Source of the DNA: Manihot esculenta | Lineage: Eukaryota; Streptophyta; Magnoliopsida; Malpighiales; Euphorbiaceae | DNA: 64,000 bases | Assembly: GCF_001659605.2 (NCBI RefSeq) | Contig: NC_035168.2 | Coordinates: forward strand, 4,334,058-4,398,057 | Direction: 5' to 3' | In this document: piece after piece, positions 37,222-46,276 of the stretch | Position numbering within the stretch: the stretch's first letter is position 1 | Layout of the letters: every line of letters begins with the position of its first letter | Program-made: the position numbers and the translations under genes | Notes under the pieces: model-generated | What the model was told of the DNA's origin: nothing | What the model saw: the letters and a program-made list of their open reading frames with translations, nothing else | The model's database searches: none

Positions 37222-40200
37222 CACACAACCTAATCCCACTCGGGATGCATCACAGAACACTGTGAACTCATCATCACTGGTCGGCAGAGCTAACACCGGT
37301 GCTGAAGTTAACCGTCTCTTTAACTCTTCAAAACTCTCATCACAATCCTTTGACCATACGAACTTCTGATTCTTCCTGGTCAGTCTGGTCATAGGAGCAG
37401 CTATCTTCAAAAAGTCCTGAACGAACCTCCGATAGTAGCCTGCCAAACCCAGAAAACTCTTGATCTCTGTCACTGTCGTGGGTATAGGCCAATTGGCTAC
37501 TGCCTCTACCTTCTTGGGATCTACTGCTATTCCTTCCTCTGATACGACATGTCCCAAAAAGGCAATGCTCCTTAGCCAGAACTCACACTTGGAGAACTTG
37601 GCATACAAGCCATGCTCTCGCAAGGTTTGCAAAACTAGTCTCAGATGCTGGGCATGCTCCTCCGCATTCCTGGAGTACACCAAGATATCATCTATAAAGA
37701 CGATCACAAAACGATCCAAGTACTCCCGGAAAACCCTGTTCATGAGATCCATAAATGCTGCAGGGGCATTAGTCAATCCGAACGGCATCACTAGGAACTC
37801 ATAATGCCCATATCTGGTTCGGAAAGCAGTCTTGGAAACATCTCCTTCCCTGATCTTTAACTGGTGGTATCCGGATCTCAGATCTATCTTCGAAAAACAA
37901 CCTGCTCCTGACAGTTGGTCGAATAGATCATCGATCCTGGGTAAAGGATACTTGTTTTTTATAGTAACTTTGTTCAACTGTCTGTAGTCGACACAAAGTC
38001 TAAGAGGTCCATCCTTCTTTCTGACAAATAATACTGGAGCACCCCAGGGTGAGGTACTCGGACAGATGAAACCCTTAGCTACCAAATCCTGTAACTGCTC
38101 TTTCAACTCTCTCAACTCTGCTGGTGCCATCCTGTAGGAAGGAATAGAGATCGGTCTGGCACTGGGCATCAACTCTATCTCGAACTCTATTTCCCTATCA
38201 GGTGGTAGTCCTGGAAGCTCTTCAGGAAACACATCTGGGAAGTCTCTAACAACTGGTACTGAGGATGGTTCCCTAACCTGACTGTCTAGCTCTCTCACAT
38301 AAGCTAGGAACCCCTGACAACCCTTCCTCAACATCCTATGAGCTTGGAGGGCTGATATCAAACCCCTAGGTGTCCCTCTCCTGTCTCCTCTGAAGACACA
38401 CTCTGACCCATCCTGGTCTCTGAGACTCACTACCTTGTCCCTGTAGTGCAAGGTAGCACTATAGGTAGATAACCAATCCATCCCTAGAATGACATCAAAA
38501 TCTGTCAACTCTAGAACCACAAGGTCAGCTGGAAGGCATCTATCCTCTATAAACACTGGACTGAACTGACAGACTGACTCTGCCAATGATGGGTCACATC
38601 TAGGTCCACTGACCCAGAGAGGACACGCTAACTCGGATACAATCAACCCCAATCTCTCTGCGGCTCTAGAAGAAATGAAAGAGTGAGAAGCACCGGGGTC
38701 CATCAAAGCATACACCTCTGAACACCCAATGATGAGATTACCTGACACCACTGTGTTCGAAGTGTCTGCCTCCTGTTGCGTCATGGTGAAAATCCGTGCT
38801 GGAGCTGACAGACCTGCACCTCGGGAACCCATCCCTGATGAAGAGGCTGCCCCTCTTCCTCTACCTCTGCCACTGCTTGGTGGACGGACTGAAGCTGCTG
38901 ACTGTACAACACTACCTGAGGTCATCTGCTGGGATGGTGCAACCAAAGTCGCCTGAGGACATTCCCGTGCATAATGTCCCTCCTGCCCACATCTATAGCA
39001 GGCTGTAGATCCCAACATACAAGCTCCTCTGTGCGGTTTCCCACACCGATTACAAACTGGAAGATCTGTGCCAGAGCTGAAGCCGCTACTCATGCCCAGA
39101 CCCGTCTTAATCCTGCTCCAGAACTTGCCTCTCTTTCCTCTGAATTTATCCCATCTCTTTTTGCTCGCACTTGCCGTACCAGAAGCCTGTGCCTTTGCTT
39201 GCTTGACTACTCCCTGACTGATGGCACTGGCCTCCATCTTTCTAGCAGCATCCACAATGGAGTGGAAACTCTCCTTCTCCGCATGAAGAATCAAAGAGAA
39301 ATACCTGGGATGAAGCCTTGTGGCATATCTCTTTGCCTTCTTCTGATCCGTATCATACGCCTGACCCACGTATGGTAACAATTCCAGGAACTTATCTGTA
39401 TACTCATCAACGCTCATCTCTTCCGTCTGTCTCAACTGCTCAAACTCCACAACCTTTAGCTCCCTAGAACTGTCAGGGAAAGCCCACCCAACAAATTCGT
39501 TGGCGAACTCTTCCCATGTCATACTGTCTATTCTGGGGTCCATATAGTTCTTGAACCATTCTCTGGTTTTCTTGCATTTTAAAGTGAATCCTGCCATCTC
39601 AATGGCCCTACTCTCATCTGCTCCCAACTCACTTGTTATCATTCTCACTGCACTGAGATACTCAAAGGGATCATCTCCCGTATTGAATTTAGGAGCATCC
39701 AACTTTAAGTACTCAGTCATCTTCACCTTACTTCCCCCTGAAGAACTGGGTTGTGCTTCAACAACAGGGGCTACTGGTTCAGGTGGTGGTGGTGGAGGTA
39801 CTGGTTTTCTGGCTTCAGGCGATGCTGAACGTGGATGAAAAGGTGGGGGTGGATATATATGATATGGTGGATAAAAGGAAGGATAGGGCATATAGGGCAT
39901 GTAGGGTGGATATGGGGCAAAGTTGGAGTAATCCGACGTGCCTCCCATCGGATACCCTGGGCCCTGTGGAAAAGGTGGATAGCCAAACCCCGAGGCCTGT
40001 GCGCCTCCCTGGGACTCCCCCATACCTTCTTCTGACCTTCCTATACCCATACTTACATCTCTACTCTGAGCTTCCTCCACAGCAACTCTCTCTTCTTCTG
40101 ATCTTCCCCCTCTGCCTATTCCTCTTTTGCTTTCGTCAGAAGACCTTCGAGGGTCTCTTGACATTCCCTCCCTGCTTGACCTATGAGTCCTTGCCCTTGG

Positions 40201-40281
40201 CAATGCAGGAGGACGAGCAGCTGTACCCTCACTCTCAGGTGGGACTCCAGTCAATCTCGCGGATCGACGAGTTCCTCGCAT
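37222..40281 (-). pseudogene. Chromovirus gag-protease-reverse transcriptase part, truncated by inversion
   Basis: A long open minus-strand frame. The likely start is the ATG at 40281 ([10 protein letters not shown]). A Pro/Tyr-rich region comes first, then a retrotransposon Gag domain (about 39700-39400), and a CCHC zinc knuckle [15 protein letters not shown] near 39000. An aspartic protease motif DPGASHSF lies near 38700, and the reverse transcriptase carries FIDDILVYS near 37700. The frame runs into the RNase H domain ([10 protein letters not shown]) and stops matching at 37222, the inversion breakpoint; beyond it the frame reads LTR sequence. The intact frame over 3 kb shows recent activity, but the rest of the polymerase now lies on the other strand. 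Confidence 0.9.
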
Positions 40282-40484
40282 CTTACCTCTCTCTGGAAAC
40301 AACACATAACAGAGCACATAAGCAACACATAGAGGAAAACAACACATGCAGCATGACATTGCACATCATCAGATAGACAGGACTAACATCCTATCCTAGT
40401 GGACATGTTTTCCTATTGTGCTTGACCCACTAAACCTCTATGAGCCCAACTCTAGCTCGATAGGTCCGACCATGAGAACCTAAG
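40282..40484 (-). other. Chromovirus 5' untranslated leader
   Basis: Sequence between primer site and gag start, minus strand. It contains no separate gene. A longer frame that begins at 40359 uses an ATG inside this leader; the start at 40281 is preferred because it begins the basic MRGTRRS segment. Confidence 0.6.
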
Positions 40485-40497
40485 GCTCTGATATCAA
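40485..40497 (-). other. Primer-binding site (initiator Met tRNA)
   Basis: On the minus strand the sequence next to the LTR end reads ttgatatcagagc, one base off the canonical ttggtatcagagc. It lies 2-3 bases from the LTR end at 40500, as expected. Confidence 0.85.
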
Positions 40498-40499
40498 TC

Positions 40500-41329
40500 T
40501 GTAACAGCCCGAAAACCGAACTGCTACCGGCACTAGGATCCAGATCGACTTAAGGTCGCCGGGACCCGTAGTAAGCCTGCTATCCTGTCTGTGTACCTGT
40601 GAAATCCCATACATGAGCATACATTTTCTGTGAAACCAGTAAAACTTGTCTTTCCTCCAGGGCTTACCCTGTGCATGCACTATATCTGGTCTATCAACTC
40701 ATAATGTTAAGCCTGGTTTTCTCATAGACATCATCAATAAAGGAAACATATATACAGAAACTGACCATGTATATCCAACAAGGGATTACAACTCTCTAAG
40801 TCAAGCACAAGTCTATACACTGTACACTATCTCTTTATACAATTTCATGTCCATACTAGCTATTACATCACTTTTCTTCTTCCAAACCCTGCTGGACTCC
40901 CTCTGGACTCTGAACCTGCAAATTTGGGGGATAGGGGAGAGGAATGAGCTCACCCTTTCATAAAACCTTGAAAAATCACCAAAGAAGTTCAGGATCCACC
41001 CTTACCTCCTTAAGAACTTGAGGATGAGTGATCCTAACGTGGAGATCTGAAGAAAACCTCTTCCAAAACTCCAAACTTCCAAACTTGCTATTTTGCTCAA
41101 AACCTTCAAAACACACCACAACTCTTAAAACCCTTGAAAGATTTGGTGAAAAACATGGAAAACATGAAAGTCAACTTGGGAGAGGCTGGAACTCACCTCT
41201 GGCTACAAGTGGAGGAGAAATATCCTCCTTCCACCGACCTTTGGCCCTTAAATAGGTGGCTGGCTAGACCACCTTCGGCAGCCGAACGTGAATCCGAAAC
41301 CATGCAATGTTCGGCGGCCGAAAGTGACC
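40500..41329 (-). repeat. 5' LTR remainder, inverted and internally deleted
   Basis: Reverse complement of the complete LTR: 40500-40949 matches 45275-44826 and 40950-41329 matches about 43726-43344. About 1.1 kb of LTR interior (44826 back to about 43726), holding most palindromes and the hairpin array, is missing. The right edge at 41329 is the inversion breakpoint. Confidence 0.85.
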
Positions 41330-42693
41330 TCTATGGGGTAAAGTGTGAGATCTATACGGATCATAAGAGCCTGCAGCACATCTTGAGTCAGAGAGAGTTA
41401 AACTTGAGGCAGAGACGGTGGGTAGAATTGCTCAGTGATTACGATTGTAAGATCCAATATCATCCGGGTAAGGCTAATGTGGTAGCTGATGCCTTAAGCC
41501 GGAAGTCACTTGGCAGTTTATCCCACATTGCAATAGAGAGAAGGCAGGTGGTGAAGGACTTTTACAGACTCATGGATGAAGGGCTTCAGTTGCAGTTATC
41601 TGGTACAGGTGCTTTGATTGCACAGATGAGAGTTACACTAGTGTTTCTAGAGCAAGTGGCTCTGAAACAGCACGAAGATCCTGAGTTAGTGAAACTTGCC
41701 AGGACTGTTCAGTCTGGCAACAGTGCAGCGTTCAGATTTGACAGTGAGGGGATTCTTCGTCATGGTAAGAGATTATGTGTACCAGATGATAGCAGTTTAA
41801 AGAAAGACATTATGAGGGAAGCTCATAATGCAAGGTATAGCGTTCACCCTGGAGCCACCAAGATGTATCAAGATCTGAGAAGGGTGTATTGGTGGCCAGC
41901 AATGAAGAGGGAAGTGGCACAGTTTGTGTTAGCCTGCGAGACATGTCAAAGGGTGAAGCTAGAACACCAGAAGCCGGCTGGAATGCTTAACCCACTGCCG
42001 ATTCCAGAGTGGAAATGGGAGAACATAGTTATGGATTTTGTAGTAGGGTTGCCGGCGACGTCCAACAGGCTAGACTCCATATGGGCGATTGTGGATAGAC
42101 TCACTAAATCTGCCCACTTCATTCCAGTCAGGAGTAACTATTCTGTGGACAAGCTAGCGCAGGTGTATGTGAATGAGATAGTCAAGCTGCATGGAGTTCC
42201 AGTGTCGATTGTATCAGATAGAGGACCTCAATTCACCTCCAGATTTTGGCGGAGTCTGCAAGCTGCTATGGGTACAAGATTGGATTTCAGCACTGCTTTC
42301 CATCCACAGACAGACGGTCAGTCAGAGAGGACCATCCAAACCATAGAAGATATGCTGAGAATGTGTGTGTTAGACTTTGGCGGTTCTTGGAGGCAGCATC
42401 TACCTCTGGTGGAGTTTGCCTACAACAACAGCCATCATGCTAGCATAGGGATGGCCCCTTATGAAGCTTTGTATGGGAGGAAGTGCAGAACACCTGTTTG
42501 CTGGGAAAAAGTAGGAGAGAAGGCTCTTGCAGGGCCAGAGTTAGTTGAGATTACCAGCAAGTTAGTGCCTATCATCAGAGAGAGGATCAGAACAGCTGTA
42601 AGCAGACAGAAAAGCTATGCAGACATCCGTAGGAAGCAGATAGAATTCCAGGAGGGGGATATGGTGTTGCTAAAGGTGTCTCCGATGAAATGA
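41330..42693 (+). pseudogene. Chromovirus RNase H end and integrase, ending at a premature stop
   Basis: From the breakpoint the plus strand reads [16 protein letters not shown] of RNase H, then the integrase: a zinc HHCC region ([11 protein letters not shown] ... CETCQRVK near 41845-41960), then the core with acidic residues in MDFVVGLP (42034), SDRGPQF (42213) and [11 protein letters not shown] (42319), the DDE triad. A stop at 42691-42693 interrupts the C-terminal region. By chance the frame is open leftwards into the inverted LTR as far as an ATG at 41134, giving a 519-codon frame that fuses LTR sequence to integrase. Confidence 0.9.
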
Positions 42694-43065
42694 GTGGTTC
42701 GCTTTGGAAAGAAGGGTAAATTGGCTCCACGGTACATAGGTCCCTTTGAGATCTTGCAGAAGATCGGGCCTGTGTCGTAGCTGGATTTACCTGCATCGAT
42801 GGAAAGGATTCACCCGGTATTCCATGTTTCGATGTTGAGAAAGTTTGTGTCAGATCCAGAGAAGGTTCTTAGTGAGCCTGAGGTGGAAGTCTTAAGCGAT
42901 CTCACCTATGTCGAGCAGCCAGTGCGGATCCTTAACACCCAGATTCGAAAGCTGAGAAACAAGGAGATACCAATGGTGAAAGTCCTGTGGAACCACCATA
43001 ACCTCGAAGAGTGCACCTGGGAGACACGAGAATCCATGCTCCAACAATATCCATATCTGTTCTAA
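42694..43065 (+). pseudogene. Chromovirus integrase C-terminus and chromodomain, after stop codons
   Basis: Continuation of the integrase frame after the stop at 42691, with a second stop at 42778-42780, then open to the natural end at 43063-43065. The last 50 residues form a chromodomain-like module (VEQPVRIL ... VLWNHHNLEECTWE), which places the element in the chromovirus branch, Tekay/Del-like. In this group the module is thought to guide integration to chromatin. Confidence 0.85.
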
Positions 43066-43137
43066 GGTTAGGTTTGCCCCTTATCTATGTGTTTATGTGT
43101 TTCATTGTTTGAGGAACATTCGGGGACGAATGTTCTT

Positions 43138-43150
43138 AAGGGGGGGAGAA
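43138..43150 (+). other. Polypurine tract before the 3' LTR
   Basis: aagggggggagaa immediately precedes the LTR start tgtaatacc, the normal position of the plus-strand primer of LTR retrotransposons. Confidence 0.9.
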
Positions 43151-45275
43151 TGTAATACCCGGCTCGAGTCTGGCCTCGGAATTCCTGTCGTCTGGTGGAA
43201 TCTCGGGTGTCGGAACCCTCGAGAAGGGTAAGACATATGTTTTCAGGTGTGTTTTAAAGAGGTTTTGAATGTTTTTACGTGTGAAAGGAAATGAGTTTTG
43301 AAAGAAAAGCAATAAGGGAAAATGCAAAGGTTCGGCCGCCGAAGGTCACTTTCGGCCGCCGAACATTGCATGGTTTCGGATTCATGTTCGGCTGCCGAAG
43401 GTGGTCTGGCCAGCCACCTATTTAAGGGCCAAAGGTCGGTGGAAGGAGGATATTTCTCCTCCACTTGCAGCCAGAGGTGAGTTCTAGCCTCTCCCAAGTT
43501 GACTTTCATGTTTTCCATGTTTTTCACCAAATCTTTCAAGGGTTTTAAGAGTTGTGGTGTGTTTTGAAGGTTTTGAGCAAAATAGCAAGTTTGGAAGTTT
43601 GGAGTTTTGGAAGAGGTTTTCTTCAGATCTCCACGTTAGGATCACTCATCCTCAAGTTCTTAAGGAGGTAAGGGTGGATCCTGAACTTCTTTGGTGATTT
43701 TTCAAGGTTTTATGAAAGGGTGAGGGGTAGTATGCATGATTAGGTTTAGGTGAGGTTTTTTGGTGGTCTTTGATGTTCAAGCATGTTTAAGTGTTATGTG
43801 CTATGTTTGTTTGGGGTTTTAGGATAGTTTGAGACCCCTTTGTGCATATATATGTGTATGTGCTAGTTGGGAGTAGTTGATATGCATGTTGTAGGTTTTT
43901 GGGCAAAGTTTGCATGAAACAGAGTAGGGTTCTGCCCATCGGGCAAAACCAGGTTCGGCCGCCGAAGGAAGGTTCGGCCGCCGAACCCTTTGTGGAGGCA
44001 GTTTCGGCTGCCAAAGCTTGCCCCCGAAGCTTGGGACTTTCGTCTCTGGAGGCAAGGTTCGGCCGCCGAAAGTGCCGCCGAAGGTTGAGTTTCGTCTCTG
44101 GATGAGACTTTCGGCTGCCGAAGGTGCCGCCGAACATGCATGAGTTTCGTCTCTGGAGAGGGGTTTCGGCCGCCGAACCTGCCGCCGAAAGTGCCCTGTC
44201 CAGCTTTCTTTTGCATGTTTTATGTGATTGTTTGGGGATCGTTTAGAGGGTTTTTGGGGAGTTTCTTAGAGATGGTCTTGAGTTAGTTTGGTCCCTCATT
44301 TGTGTAGGAACGGACCAGAGGAATCAGGGAAGTCAGCAGTGAGCACGGTTTCAGACCCTGCAGAGTTAGTACAGAGTCAGCCAGAGGTGAGTGGAACTTC
44401 TCTTTTCAGACTTAAACTGCTTTGAGCATATATCATGCATCATAATGAGTCTAGTAGGATGATTGCATTAGTTTCATAAATATGATGCATTGCATAATAC
44501 GATGCGTATGAGGCTGTGGATAGACCAAGGCGACTCCAATAGCCCAAACTCTGTTATAAGACCTGGCCGGGCCAGGCAGCCATCTGTAGGTAAGACCTGA
44601 TTAGATCAGGCAGCAGAGATAGTAAGACCTGGCTGGGCCAGGCAGGCAGAGTGTAAGACCTGGCCGGGCCAGGCAGACGGAGGTTGTAAGACCTGGCTAG
44701 GTCAGGCATCCTTGAGTGGGATTGTTGGTGGTCATGTCTGATCCCTGAGATGATGTGATGTAGTGCATTCCATGAGATCATATTTTCAACTCATGTTTTA
44801 TAGTTCTGCTCATTGGGCTTGTATAACTCATTCCTCTCCCCTATCCCCCAGATTTGCAGGTTCAGAGTCCAGAGGGAGTCCAGCAGGGTTTGGAAGAAGA
44901 AAAGTGATGTAATAGCTAGTATGGACATGAAATTGTATAAAGAGATAGTGTACAGTGTATAGACTTGTGCTTGACTTAGAGAGTTGTAATCCCTTGTTGG
45001 ATATACATGGTCAGTTTCTGTATATATGTTTCCTTTATTGATGATGTCTATGAGAAAACCAGGCTTAATACTATGAGTTGATAGACCAGATATAGTGCAT
45101 GCACAGGGTAAGCCCTGGAGGAAAGACAAGTTTTACTGGTTTCACAGAAAATGTATGCTCATGTATGGGATTTCACAGGTACACAGACAGGATAGCAGGC
45201 TTACTACGGGTCCCGGCGACCTTAAGTCGATCTGGATCCTAGTGCCGGTAGCAGTTCGGTTTTCGGGCTGTTACA
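43151..45275 (+). repeat. Complete chromovirus 3' LTR (2125 bp)
   Basis: Begins tgtaatacccgg and ends cgggctgttaca, with 5-bp inverted ends tgtaa/ttaca. It holds two clusters of ggccgccgaa palindromes (43330-43400 and 43950-44200) and a five-unit hairpin array at 44557-44711. Open frames in it come from repeated GC-rich words and are not genes. Confidence 0.95.
44557..44711. repeat. Five-unit tandem array able to form hairpins, inside the LTR
   Basis: The word taagacctgg occurs five times at about 30-40 bp spacing; each is followed by a near-complementary ccaggca or tcaggca, so that each unit (cctggccgggccagg) is a small palindrome. Confidence 0.88.
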
Positions 45276-46276
45276 GATTCGCTAACCGATCCCAAGCCAT
45301 CCATCTTATACCCTCACGATAGTTTTCTCCTTTGCCCCATCAGAAAGCATTTATTATCAATTTCATAACATAAAGTCTTTGGCAGCAAAAAAAGACTCAT
45401 AATATAATTGGGAAGTGCCTGCAATATTATTTTAATCATGACTTTCTTACCTGCCTGACTCAATGGTTTTCTCTTCCAAGAGTTCAGTCTCTTTCAAACC
45501 CGGTCTTTAATAAAATTAAATACTTCTTTGCGGTTCCGACCAATATGGGAAGGCAAGTCTAAACAAGTGCCAAGAGAGTCTTTTTCCACAACATCCAATA
45601 AAGAGCAGACTTCGGAGCGAATTTGATTAGTGTTCTTATTAAAAGTAATGGAAGACATTGGAAAACTTATCATCTGATCTGATGCTTTTCCATAAGAAGC
45701 CAAGATCCCCTTACGAGAGGTAGCTTACTCAACAGAGGGCTTGAAAAATATCAAGCTGTCATTAGCAAAGAATAAATGAGTCAATACAGGGCCCCTAAAC
45801 GAGACCTTGCTCCCATGAAGCACACCATCACTAACTGCCTGCTGAATAAGATAAGAGAGGCCATCTACACATAAAATGAATAGGTAAGGGGAGAGAGGGT
45901 CACCCTACCGAAGACCCCTCGTAGGAACAATAGGGCCATACTCCATGCCATTTTGTAATATCCAATACTGTGCCGTCGAGATACACAACATAATAAGAGC
46001 AATCCAGTTCATATGGAATCCCATTTTAATCAAAACGGCCTGTACAAAGCTCCATTCCATTCTGTCATAAGCCTTACTTATGTCAATTTTTAAAGCTTCT
46101 GAAAAATTTAAGCCCCTAGATCTCCTATGAAAAGCATGCATAGCTTCAAAAGCTAAAATACAGTTATCTTGGATATGACGCCCTGACACAAATGCACTCT
46201 GATTATCAGTAATAATAGATGGCAACCATTCGCGAAGTCGATTAGCAATCATCTTCGTCATAATTTTGAACACTAC
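45276..46276 (-). pseudogene. LINE ORF2: reverse transcriptase, central and C-terminal part
   Basis: Minus-strand frames read LKIDISKAYDRMEWSFV (46090), IVPTRGLR then a stop where QGDPLSP usually starts (45905), and LTHLFFANDSLIFF (45780-45740) where an active enzyme has FADD. Further on are CLDLPSHIGRNRKEVF and KRKPLSQAGKKVMIK. The order is that of plant L1 reverse transcriptase. Stops, frameshifts and the Asp-to-Asn change in the active-site motif mark it inactive. Confidence 0.85.

Larger units (their letters stand above)
37141..45275. mobile_element. Ty3/gypsy chromovirus with an internal inversion (37222-41329)
   Basis: One integrated element bounded by TG..CA LTR ends. Layout left to right: first 81 bp of the LTR (+); then on the minus strand the gag, protease and reverse transcriptase region, primer site and a shortened LTR; then on the plus strand RNase H end, integrase, chromodomain, polypurine tract and a complete 3' LTR. 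The plus-strand LTR start and the minus-strand LTR remainder together make up one 5' LTR, and the minus-strand polymerase breaks off in the RNase H domain where the plus strand resumes. So one segment has been flipped in place, with roughly 110 bp lost at each junction and about 1.1 kb missing inside the 5' LTR. The element is dead. Confidence 0.88.
37136..45280. other. Target-site duplication of the nested chromovirus (gcttc / gattc)
   Basis: The 5 bp left of the element (37136-37140, gcttc) and right of it (45276-45280, gattc) differ at one base. Removing the element and one copy brings the LINE frame together with the residue spacing normal for L1 elements. This supports a single integration event with later mutation of one copy. 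Confidence 0.7.

Noticed and set aside
38729..40376. Plus-strand frames opposite gag-protease
   Set aside because: Antisense shadows of the long minus-strand frame.
43787..44216. Frames in the 3' LTR
   Set aside because: Same cause: palindrome-derived repeats in non-coding LTR sequence.
37141..45275. Two independent, head-to-head chromovirus fragments
   Set aside because: The LTR pieces and polymerase pieces are complementary, not overlapping, and one near-identical target duplication frames the whole, so a single inverted element is simpler.
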